Assembly: GCF_964204645.1 (NCBI RefSeq)
Contig: NC_134027.1
Span: 6,314,485-6,374,484 of the forward strand
Source: Tubulanus polymorphus
Lineage: Eukaryota > Nemertea > Palaeonemertea > Tubulaniformes > Tubulanidae
Direction: 5' to 3'
Length of the DNA stretch: 60,000 nucleotides
Part shown: piece by piece, positions 52,080-60,000 of the stretch
Layout: each line of letters begins with the position of its first letter
Position numbering within the stretch: position 1 is the first letter of the stretch
Notes under the pieces: generated by a model
Seen by the model: the letters and a program-made list of their open reading frames with translations, nothing else
Database searches by the model: none
Told to the model about the DNA's origin: nothing
Program-made: the position numbers and the translations under genes

Positions 52080-53680
52080 GTCAGAAAACAGGCATCAAAA
52101 CTGTAGAACTGTTGCCCCGGGATTCAGACATGTCCAGAATGAGTAATGGTTGTAGTGACTGGCAGAAGATCTTGGTCACATTCGTCATTATATGTTATAT
52201 CAGATACTGACCGTCAATAGCGCGCTGGGGCTTCACACATCGTCGTGGACAAAGCCGCAAATATCGTCCAAAGGATCAGCCATGTTTCCCGGCCGGACGA
52301 CAATCCAACTTATTTCATTAATGAAACCTCGCATGCGTGATATCTATTCATGTTTTTTTCGCATGTCTTTATCAGGCCGGACAACGGACTAGAGCCAGAC
52401 AATACTGGCAGTGGTTTCTATCTGATTTGCGATAATCACGGCGAAACGTGAGCAGATGAGATTGCGCCAACGACAATTCCGACAATTCCGCAGCTTCAGC
52501 TTAGTCGGTAGTACACCATGAACTTACGTTTTACACCGAGACTTCAACCATTAACTAACAGTATGGCTGATTATCATGAAGACTTCAACAAACTGTCAAA
52601 CATATTTTTCATCGCATTTACACATGAAGCAGGTCTAGTACAACGTCCGGTTATCGTCTACAAGTTAAGAAATCATCAATTTGCTTAGTTTGCAACATCA
52701 AATTATAGATCCCGATCGAAGGTTTCCATTTCACACAACAAAAGCGCATAAACAGTTCTGAAATTATTCGTGAAATTGATGTGAATAAAAACACCATATA
52801 TCAACTTACATTCATCCGCATTCATTTTTACAACTATGTTCCAGAGGCCGATAACGGCTTAAAACGCTATTAAAACGCTAGCGTATCATACCCATACCCA
52901 GACGTCCAATAAAACAGGTCGACTCAGTTATACGACACTAGCTAGGTAATGATTGCGCTGGACACTGATTTTATGTGTCTAGCAGCACGGGCCACATTTG
53001 CGTTTCTAGTTCTATGACCATAAAACACAATTATGTAAACAGATATTAGGACTAGATTCATTTACCACACGTTTTCCCGTTTGTCCTGTACAAATAACAA
53101 CGATATCGACATTAGCGAGTCACTAAATCGGCTCACACCTCAGAGAGTGATAGCCTACACCGGAATCGAGATGTGGTAAAAAGCGCAAACAAAAACAACA
53201 GAACTTTTAGAATAAATAACATCTTGTATAAGTTATTCATCAGAGGTAAACAGAATCATCTACAAAGATGATGTAAGGATCGCGACTAACTTTTTCACAA
53301 TTTTCTCCATTTCTCATTTTCGAAGTCTTTCGAAGTCGATAACAGCCATACAAGTAGATATTTTTGTATACATAATGAAAATGCCAAGGAGAGTGAAATG
53401 TTTCAGTCATCGTAAAGTTTTTAAATCATTCATTTTTGACAAAACAATGATTTAAATTACATTTGCACGCGAAAAGAGAAAACCGAGCCGGGTTGTGTAA
53501 GCGGTGCGATTTTTTGTAAGTTTTATATACAAGTCACTTCCAAGAATTGTACACAGCGATAAAAGCTGAAAATAGTCAGATAGAAATCTGGCGTTCATTC
53601 CCAAGACGGTCATGTTTCTTTCGAATGCGTCCATTATAAAAAGCGAACGCGAGTGCAGAGCCATCGTGAATGTCTCCGAT
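52080..53680. other. No confident gene; possible upstream exons of the 51.9-kb candidate
   Basis: On the minus strand GGAAACATGGCTGATCC (about 52280) gives an ATG in optimal context with a 16-codon acidic peptide (MADPLDDICGFVHDDV). AAAAC|GTAAGT at about 52526 and GAAT|GTAAGT at about 52811 are strong donors. The last is preceded by an ATG and five codons (MNADE). Phases do not chain cleanly to the terminal exon's better frame, so I leave them unjoined. Confidence 0.25.
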
Positions 53681-53960
53681 TCGGTTATAACGTGTACTTA
53701 ATGATCGACTAATTCTTATCGGAACTACGATAGTCACTGAATTCATTCCAACAAGTCAGCGGGGACGAGACGGTCGTAATTGTGCCGTTGTATTAATTAT
53801 TTTATGCGAGCCCGTGCCCTCGATGCATGCGATATCGTTACAGCGATTACAACGATAACGCAGCCAATGAAGACATTACAACCCAGGCCCCGTTATACCC
53901 GGGGACTCGTAACTTACGAGGCACGCATTAAATGAAGCGATTTATTCGTTTTTTAAATTC
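53680..53960. promoter_or_regulatory. CpG-retaining block with ATTA cores
   Basis: A complex, CG-dense block containing TTAATTATTTTATG (53793) and GCGATTTATTCG (53937) homeodomain-type words and the inverted pair CTCGTAACTTACGAG (about 53906). There is no coding frame. This is one of the more convincing non-coding candidates by look, but conservation is untested. Confidence 0.28.
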
Positions 53961-54025
53961 GAGCCAAGTCCAGTATAGTAACTGCATGAAAAATATCATA
54001 GTTTCATAGATATTTTTTCGTTTGT

Positions 54026-54085
54026 GCATCGAAGTGCGTTCGATCGCAATCAATGCTCAAAAAGCGATTGAACACACTTCGATGC
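54026..54085. ncRNA. Imperfect 22-bp hairpin, miRNA-precursor-like or foldback remnant
   Basis: The left arm (54026-54047, GCATCGAAGTGCGTTCGATCGC minus its last bases) and right arm (54064-54085) are complementary over 22 bp with two mismatches. In either strand's RNA one mismatch becomes a G-U pair. The loop is 16 bases. That geometry fits a short miRNA precursor, but pairing does not continue beyond the arms as Drosha substrates normally need, so a small foldback element is at least as likely. No known miRNA seed is recognised. Confidence 0.25.
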
Positions 54086-54263
54086 GTTTACTTTTTTTCC
54101 AGATCAGCAGTGACAATGCTAAACTAAGATAGTTACGTAATTGGAAATCAGGTAACATATGAATTACAAAGCATACTTTCATTCCATTTGTATATAAGTC
54201 TAATTTCACAATAAAAAAGTTTGGATGGACAATGAAACTTGAAGCTGTTACTAACATCTTGAA

Positions 54264-54470
54264 GCTGCAATCACACGGAGACGATTTTGCCCGGATCAGG
54301 CCCAGGTCAAATTTGGTCCCAAATTTGGCCGTGCTGGAAGAGGGTGCATTCACACGCAGATCACCCACTTGAAACTAAATAAGGCTCAAACAAAGTGAAA
54401 TGAGTCACAGAACCAGTTTGAACGCAATCAAATTTTGGTCTCGCCCAAAAACGATTGTGTGATCACGTCT
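54264..54470 (+). mobile_element. GGCCCRGGCC-family MITE, short copy
   Basis: The termini GCTGCAATCACAC and GTGTGATCACGTCTTAA are inverted counterparts of each other and of the family ends. Inside are CGATTTTGCCCGG, GGTCAAATTTGGTCCC and, at the other end, GCCCAAAAACGATTGTGTG. The central part (54351-54425) aligns with 42255-42330, in the same orientation. About 65 bases shorter than the 42.2-kb copy. There is no coding capacity. Confidence 0.78.
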
Positions 54471-54607
54471 TAAGTTTTAGGTACCTAGTAGATTTCAAAA
54501 TTTTTAAAATGTGTTAAAAAACTCTTTCAAAAACTGAAACCTGTTAGTAATAGATTGAAACGAAGCATCGTAATGAATGATTGAGATCGCAGACATGATG
54601 TGTAGGC

Positions 54608-54732
54608 TTAAACTATGAGTAAATTAGTAAGTCTGCTCAGGTGGAGGAAACTCCCAAGATACACAACCGATACAGACTCCATAACAAGATTTTTGTCCAC
54701 AGCAAGGTCAAATGATGACGGTAATAAGTTAC
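54608..54732 (-). CDS. Short open exon-like segment, unidentified
   Basis: On the minus strand an acceptor (CTTTTTCCCAG) is followed by about 40 open codons to TAA, with protein-like composition (LPSSFDLAVDKNLVMESV, then a Leu/Ser-rich end). The frame also continues upstream for a few codons to a stop at 54748. No poly(A) signal or partner exon was established and no family is recognised. Confidence 0.18.
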
Positions 54733-54959
54733 CTGGGAAAAAGCGTCAGATTTAAGCGGCTGTAATGGAGTAAGTTTGCGTTCTTTAAGGTGTTGGGCTT
54801 ACAATTGGTTTAAGTGAAGTAGCAGTGAAAGCTTGCTGGCGAATGAGTATTATGACATAGTAAAATGGAAGCTTTTTCAAAAATACATTTTTAGTATATT
54901 GACGGTAACAAGAAACCAGTACATATCTCTTTCTCCTGGTGTACTTATGTAACTTTATT

Positions 54960-55098
54960 CAGTGGAACCTCGTTCTAAACAAACAAACAAGCAATAATAA
55001 AAACTGTTGTAATAACTGAGAGTTCACTGGAAAAGGGTTCCTTAGAAGTAGGGTCCACAGGGTCTTTCCTAGTTCCTACATTGAGCGAGGTTCCACTA
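54960..55098. mobile_element. pogo/Tigger-like MITE (about 140 bp)
   Basis: Perfect 12-bp terminal inverted repeats AGTGGAACCTCG (54961-54972) and CGAGGTTCCACT (55086-55097), preceded by C at the left. TIRs of the form CAGT(G/T)GAACCTCG are characteristic of the pogo/Tigger branch of Tc1/mariner elements (established knowledge), which insert at TA. A TA follows within two bases at the right end, but the left flank is not a clean TA. The interior has no transposase frame and no similarity to the other MITE family here. Confidence 0.65.
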
Positions 55099-55879
55099 TA
55101 AATTGACAATTTTATGAGATGTAAATATCTTTTAGTTTTCAGGAATCAGATGTTTATGTGATTTCATATTGTTCCACAGATGAACATTCGACTGGTTCAT
55201 GGGTATATATTACCACAGCTCAAAATCAATACCTTTTTGTCATGCGGTTTGTTTGGCGAGGTGGAGGGTCATAAATTACTAGCGGGTTCTTCACATAGAA
55301 TGAAGCATTGATGTTTTGACACTGTCCCTAAGTTGGTTGAGTAGTAGTCAGTTTTAAAAGCAAGAGCAAGAAAGGAGAAAGAACTCTAAGCAGACATGCG
55401 TAAGCTTCATGTCCATTTGGGCGTCAGCGTCTGTCATGGCGAAGAAACTCGTAATCTAGTCGCGTTCTACATACAAAGGAACGTTCATGGACGCGATAAA
55501 TACAGAAAAAAGAGAGACAAGAAAGAGGAAGAATATCGTGTACTGCTTTCATCAGTGTAAGCCCTCCGCAGACCTTCTTACATGTATATATAATGTATAA
55601 CACACATACACATGGTACATTTATATATTTTTTGATCGCGGTCAAATAGGACTGAGTTATAGTAAAATATACCATCAAGTACCACATACAAAACAGTTTT
55701 GTTGGTTTGGCAAAATAATTTAACTTGATACAATAATAACAAGTGAAATTGTTCTATTACAAATTTGTGTAGATTCGGGCGATAATTCAATGAATAAATT
55801 GGATTTAAATGTTTTATTCAAACTGTCGAATGTAAGAAAGTTCTGAGCAACAAAATTCAATCGTAATTAAGCTATTTTT
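55099..55879. other. No supported gene
   Basis: AT-rich unique DNA. Two overlapping minus frames (55424-55687 and 55578-55790) lack coding character. Confidence 0.4.
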
Positions 55880-56350
55880 CTAAAACTGACGATTGGGTTG
55901 TCCGCGATTACCCAGTAAAAATAACGAATTATTCACTCCTTTACGGCCGAAATATCGTAATACCAATTCATCAGATCAGATCGTCTTCGAACAAATTGTC
56001 CGATAGCTAATAAATTATCGTTCGTTACGCTCGGAAATACATCAATAGCAAATTGGACTGAAAAAAAATATGTGACAACGGTCACTTCGGAATCGCTGTA
56101 AATCAGAATTACACGCTGAAAATGTCCATCTGTATCTCTCGTAGCCGGATGTCCAGTTATGAAATATATTTCGCGTTACGTGCAGGTCAAACGTGCCGCA
56201 TACAGATGACTTCATTTAGTCATCAAGCGTAACATTCGGTCATTTTTGTCAGTGGAAAAACTATGGCGCATCATTTCCGATCGCGCGGCTGTAATTTACT
56301 CATCACGTATAATTTACGATGCAATACCACAGGGTATCGTTCAACCGTGC
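55880..56350. promoter_or_regulatory. CpG-retaining complex block
   Basis: The longest of the ORF-free, CG-dense blocks. It contains repeated ATTA-type cores (AATAACGAATTATTC, AATAAATTATCG), CGATCGCGCGGC at 56279 and TTCATTCATATTTATAG. No frame over 60 codons spans it. It looks like deeply conserved regulatory DNA, but this is inferred from texture alone. Confidence 0.28.
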
Positions 56351-56442
56351 CGTATTTTTCATTCATATTTATAGATTGTTAATAATTCATGTATACAAAT
56401 ATTCTTTATTCGATCTCCAAACTTTATTTGTGAATACATATC

Positions 56443-56723
56443 CAGGCCCGTGCCGAAGGAGTCCGGGGGGTAGTGAACGAACCGTCTAAAATTTTCAAAC
56501 TGTCTTCAAAATGTTTTCAAATTCGATCAAAGATTTTTGCGAAAAATTGTGATATTCAATTTTCATGTTCTTTTTGGAAAATGATAAGTTATCTATCCTC
56601 AAATGAATTATTTAGGTACATATTCAAGATGTATATCCTTTTCCAGTAGTCAAGTGCCCCTCTAGACGGTGCCCTTTTTCTTTAAATAAAACCGCCCCCC
56701 AAAAAAAGCTCACCATGGGCCAG
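56443..56723. mobile_element. TIR element with CAGGCCCGTG end, about 281 bp
   Basis: The left end CAGGCCCGTGCC...GTCCGGGGGG and the right end CCGCCCCCC...CATGGGCCAG are imperfect inverted repeats. The reverse complement of the right end reads CTGGCCCATGG...GGGGGG, sharing the GGCCCRTG core and the G run. ATATC lies directly outside both ends (56438-56442 and 56724-56728), a possible 5-bp target duplication. Ends of the CAGG-CCCGT...GGGGGG type are common in non-autonomous DNA transposons of invertebrates. The superfamily is not certain (hAT elements start with CAG but give 8-bp duplications). There is no coding capacity. Confidence 0.6.
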
Positions 56724-56728
56724 ATATC

Positions 56729-57959
56729 ATTGTATAAAAGAGATTTTCTGGTGCGATTTTATAGACGAATTAAAATTTTAAGATTCATATATAAACTGAT
56801 TTGATTTAAATATTAGAGTTAAATCTATTTGGATTATTTTCTATTCATAACTCTAATGAAATTTAATTTATAGTTGTGGAACTGCGTCCTGGGTTCAGTT
56901 TCACGAAAAAGTTAGACTTAAATTGTTAGTTAAATCGTTGTTGGTTACCTCATGTATTATGCAAACACTTTTTTCATGAAACCGGTTCTCGGACCCAAAA
57001 AACCAGAACCCTTAGGAGGAAATGATGCTAGGTTAGATATAAACGAGAATATCGCAATAGAAACGAGGTGAGGATTCTAAAAAAAGATGGATTCGAAAAT
57101 ACCTGAAATTCTTCGCGAGTTGTATACAAATAATAACAGAAAAGGTTTGTCACCCTGAGGATATGAGTCTGTAGCCACAAACAACGTCAGACTTCGTTGT
57201 TTACTTTCTAACTAAACAGTAGTAAACTACAAGCGTCGGTTGTAAAAAGTGTTTTAAATTTCAGTTTCAAGCATTGTCAAACATTTCAGTTTTTAACGAA
57301 AAGCTCAGCAGTTCAAAAAGTGTATAGCCTACATTCCAGGTAGCTTACACCGAAGCTCAAGGTACGAACTATGAAAAGATATTTTTTCTAAACCTTTCTC
57401 TCACTTATAGTAACGGGAACGACTATGTGACAGTTTTTGTATTTTTTCGATTCAATCTTTATTCCAGTTTTCGTGTCTAATATCTAAGTGAACAGCTCGT
57501 TTTTTTCCGTTTCCTACAACAGCATCGAATTTCAATGATTTTTTCAAAAGCGCAGTAAAGTGTTATTTCATTTAAAAAACAGAGAGCGAAAAACAGAAGC
57601 TTTACTGGTGGAAGCAAGTATTTCTTATGTCGCGTTAGGGGGTTGTAATAAAAGCCCTGCAAGTTTCCAATGAATTTTGTATGACTATGAAATGCATATG
57701 TTTCTCAACAAGGATTCAATGGTGCAGCACATGGTGTAGTCAACTATTGTCTCATTGCAGCTTGAGCATTAATTTTGCTAAAAGCAACATTGTAAGATGA
57801 AATATTTGCAAATCTTTCAACGAACAGTTAGAAAAGTATTCACAAGGTACTAGTATTTGTTATGGCTCAGATAATTAATACCGGGTATCAAAATGAAACA
57901 GCATTGTCATGATTTTTTATCGAAGTTTGAGTTAGCATGCACCGGGCTTGACCACCGAG
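56729..57959. other. No gene seen
   Basis: AT-rich unique sequence. A minus-strand AATAAA (57456-57461) could serve the 58.5-kb terminal exon candidate but is about 1 kb from its stop. Confidence 0.4.
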
Positions 57960-58091
57960 CCTCTGGTATATAAGACAGTTGACTTAATAAAGCACAGAGC
58001 CACTTGTCAAACGTCCACAGTGGCCTGTTGTCAAACACAAGCTTAACACCACATAAACAAACAAAACTTTAGGCTAACGAACAATGATGTA
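57960..58091 (+). promoter_or_regulatory. TATA promoter and leader of a possible small gene
   Basis: TATATAAG at 57967-57974 is flanked by GG and ACAG, a strong TATA context. The expected transcript start near 58000 would give a leader of about 90 bases containing two direct TTGTCAAAC words (58006 and 58031). A two-codon upstream frame (ATGATGTAATG, 58084-58094) overlaps the next ATG by one base, the arrangement seen in termination-reinitiation. Confidence 0.3.
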
Positions 58092-58208
58092 ATGATCAAT
58101 GCCACGTACCTTTACGATATGTCCAAGCTCGATAACGCCAAACAGCTGGTGAATATTGGTGCACCCCTAAATGCCAACAATTCAGCGCATGCATGTAGAG
58201 ATTTGTAA
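58092..58208 (+). CDS. Small ORF (38 codons), ankyrin-like flavour, unidentified
   Basis: The frame starts MINATYLYDMSKL and contains AKQLVNIGAPLNANNS, which resembles the second helix and loop of an ankyrin repeat, before TAA. One repeat cannot fold alone, so this would be a fragment, a micropeptide or one exon. The opposite strand is also open (GCTNIHQLFGVIELGHIVK, bounded by an AG and a strong AAAG|GTACGT donor), so strand is not settled. Codon use in both readings is less AT-biased than in the flanks, suggesting that one of them is, or was, coding. Confidence 0.3.
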   Translation: MINATYLYDMSKLDNAKQLVNIGAPLNANNSAHACRDL

Positions 58209-58494
58209 CGAAGATCTTCCACGCAACCAACTAGACTGAGTTATCTTAAAAGACAGCTAACGTAGCCGACTGGAAGCCTCATCATATGTATACTTGATGC
58301 TTCAGATTGAATGGCATTCCATTTACATAATGCATTCAGTCGATTAGTAGCTAGTAACAGCTCATAATTTACCCGCTTAGTAAAAGTTAACTGGCATAGT
58401 GACTTGCCCCTTACCAGCCACTACCCAATCATTACATCATGATGAATCATATAAACTCGGCCTGCGTTCCTCCCTCCCTCTTCGCTATCAGTCG

Positions 58495-58649
58495 TTATAT
58501 TGCATCAATTGATTGCTGCACGTGTTGCAGATCGGTGGCATCGGTCGTGCTAGCCAATGACGTAACATTTAGCATCATCAGCATCGAGCCATCGGTGATG
58601 AATCTATCATGCAGCATCAGTGTAATGTCAGCAGCCGTGCTTTCATGAG
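58495..58649 (-). CDS. Candidate terminal coding exon, about 51 codons, unidentified
   Basis: On the minus strand a good acceptor (CTCCATATTTCAG) at 58650 opens a phase-2 frame to TAA. It is rich in Asp, Met and Leu (ADITLMLHDRFITDGSMLMM) and ends with an amphipathic acidic segment (DATDLQHVQQSIDAI). The same frame is open further upstream (to 58920), but that part is AT-rich and lacks coding texture, so I start at the acceptor. The + strand is open for 69 codons (58439-58648), a competing reading. No family is recognised, and earlier exons should lie to the right, beyond 58.9 kb. Confidence 0.35.
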
Positions 58650-58920
58650 CTGAAATATGGAGCGCTTCCCAAATGGTACGCGTGCATGGACGTGAATAGA
58701 AAAGGAAGAAACCGAACCAAGGACCAATACATGAAATAGTAACAAAAATGTGGATGGACAACTGAAAAGTGGATGGACAAACATTCATCAACATCAGTCT
58801 GAAACACAGAAAAAATTGCAGACTTATTAGGTCAGATGATGTTATCCTAATGTCATGGACTGCGACATTTTCTCGAATTTTCATTAATGAAATTATTCCT
58901 AAAAAGTTCAGCATACACAC

Positions 58921-60000
58921 GTATACAGATTATATACATATACCAGGTATATATTACATATATACATTGTATCGTATATAAACTGAAACTATTTAAAAGT
59001 TCATAACTCATCAAATTTGTTTAACAAAACAAAGATGCCAAGGATGTCAAAGACAAATGGTAGATTCACATCTCACCTAGTAAATGTGATCAGCTTTTGA
59101 AAATCTGACACATGTATAAGTTGTTACCAGTTGTATACAACTCAAAACAAATGCAATTTTTGCCCGTTTCTTTATTGTAAACAAAGTCTCCTTTTCAGGG
59201 TAGCTTAACTCTATGAGAGGGATAAAAAAAACTCGCCTCAACAGACGGATAAATCGTTGATTTATTTAGATAGAGCCTGAAATTGCGCCGCAGCTACAAC
59301 TGCAGTCAAATGCTGCGCTTCATTCATGCAGGGTCTAAACCTTTACAAATGATTGCACGGTTTGTTATAAATGTCGAAAACAAAGCGAAATATGCATAAA
59401 CACAGCAGAACGTAGCAACGCAATTGACAGCTGATTCGTAATAAACATCATACCTAAGAATCGACCATACCCCTATTGTAAAAAACCTCTAAATTTAGCA
59501 TCTTTAATTGTAAACAGCAAACTTCTCATAACAAAGGTCCGCGCGGGTAAGTCTTCACTAATTAACTTCTACACAAAATATGAATAGGTATTTATCTTAT
59601 GAAAAAAACATTCGCAATATTCCCCGCGTGGCATTACTGTTCAGGCGTACAGAGTTTCACTTTCTTGTATTTTTTCAAGAACTGAAAAATAAATGTGTGC
59701 GTAAAGTTCATAAGAATTTCGTCAATCGAAACATCAAACGAAATTCATCAATATATGAACGGATATCGCCTGTTTATCCAACAAATCCTGTTCCGACGCA
59801 TCACGTGAAGTCGAATTTGAAATACGATTCCGTGACAGTTGTGAAGACGTAGCTGGTGACAAATCTCATGTGGCTATCATGATATTCAATACCGCATACT
59901 CGAAACTAGTGAAAGTGCTGTAAAACTATACAACTCGGCAGTAGGTACGCACTTGAAGGTTTCTCTACGCAGACACAAAAAAGATAACTTGACACAACGC
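58921..60000. other. No supported gene
   Basis: AT-rich unique DNA. A minus-strand donor CTAG|GTGAGA at 59076 and a plus-strand donor CGCGG|GTAAGT at 59548 are good matches but lack open exons of useful length. The + frame 59580-59852 (90 codons) is Arg/Asn-rich without motif. A CG-retaining patch begins near 59270. Confidence 0.35.

Noticed and set aside
52240-52300. MADPLDD start codon as first exon of the 51.9-kb candidate
   Set aside because: The frame closes after 16 codons, and the only nearby GT sites are weak and out of phase.

Overview
This window looks like animal nuclear DNA that is mostly non-coding. The sequence is AT-rich, the longest open frame is 160 codons, there is no operon-like packing of genes, and there are long (TA)n, (GA)n and (CA)n tracts. 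It also carries non-autonomous DNA transposons, a tRNA-derived SINE-like remnant, TATA and CCAAT motifs, and consensus GT-AG splice sites. A marine invertebrate would fit (the SINE-like tRNA motif and transposon types are common there), but the sequence does not fix the phylum. I could not recognise any gene by name. Every coding entry is a candidate exon inferred from an open frame plus a splice site, start or poly(A) signal, so confidences are low.

Left third (1 to 20 kb): two long (TA)n tracts at about 1.3 and 4.5 kb, a (GA)n tract, three TATA-type promoter-like sites or first-exon candidates on the + strand (1.7, 5.2 and 5.95 kb), and a possible minus-strand first exon at 11.05 kb. The best-supported gene start in the window is at 19.58-19.82 kb on the minus strand. 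It has a CCAAT box, an NRF-1-like palindrome and a YY1-like motif, then a 30-codon open frame without acidic residues that ends in a consensus GTAAGT donor. Its downstream exons, if real, lie to the left.

Middle (20 to 46 kb): a 24-bp minisatellite at 20.9 kb, small degenerate tandem duplications (19.3, 31.0, 38.6 and 44 kb), an A-rich block at 33.8-34.8 kb, and candidate minus-strand exons at 35.0, 42.6 and 45.3 kb.

Right third (46 to 60 kb): a SINE-like remnant at 50.2 kb, two more (TA)n tracts, a candidate minus-strand terminal exon with an AATAAA signal at 51.9 kb, a small imperfect hairpin at 54.05 kb, a pogo/Tigger-like MITE at 55.0 kb, a second TIR element with a possible target duplication at 56.4 kb, a TATA-led small ORF at 58.0 kb and a candidate terminal exon at 58.5 kb.

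The clearest novel structure is a family of short inverted-repeat elements built from repeated GGCCCRGGCC/CCAAATTTGG modules, with four copies (12.4, 37.6, 42.2 and 54.3 kb) and one apparent end-only remnant at 41.86 kb. Between these features lie several CpG-retaining, complex-sequence blocks without ORFs (about 2.0, 7.0, 7.9, 14.4, 26.8, 36.6, 37.2, 46.4, 48.4, 53.8 and 56.1 kb). Against the AT-rich background they look like candidate cis-regulatory or conserved non-coding DNA. That is inference, because conservation cannot be tested here.
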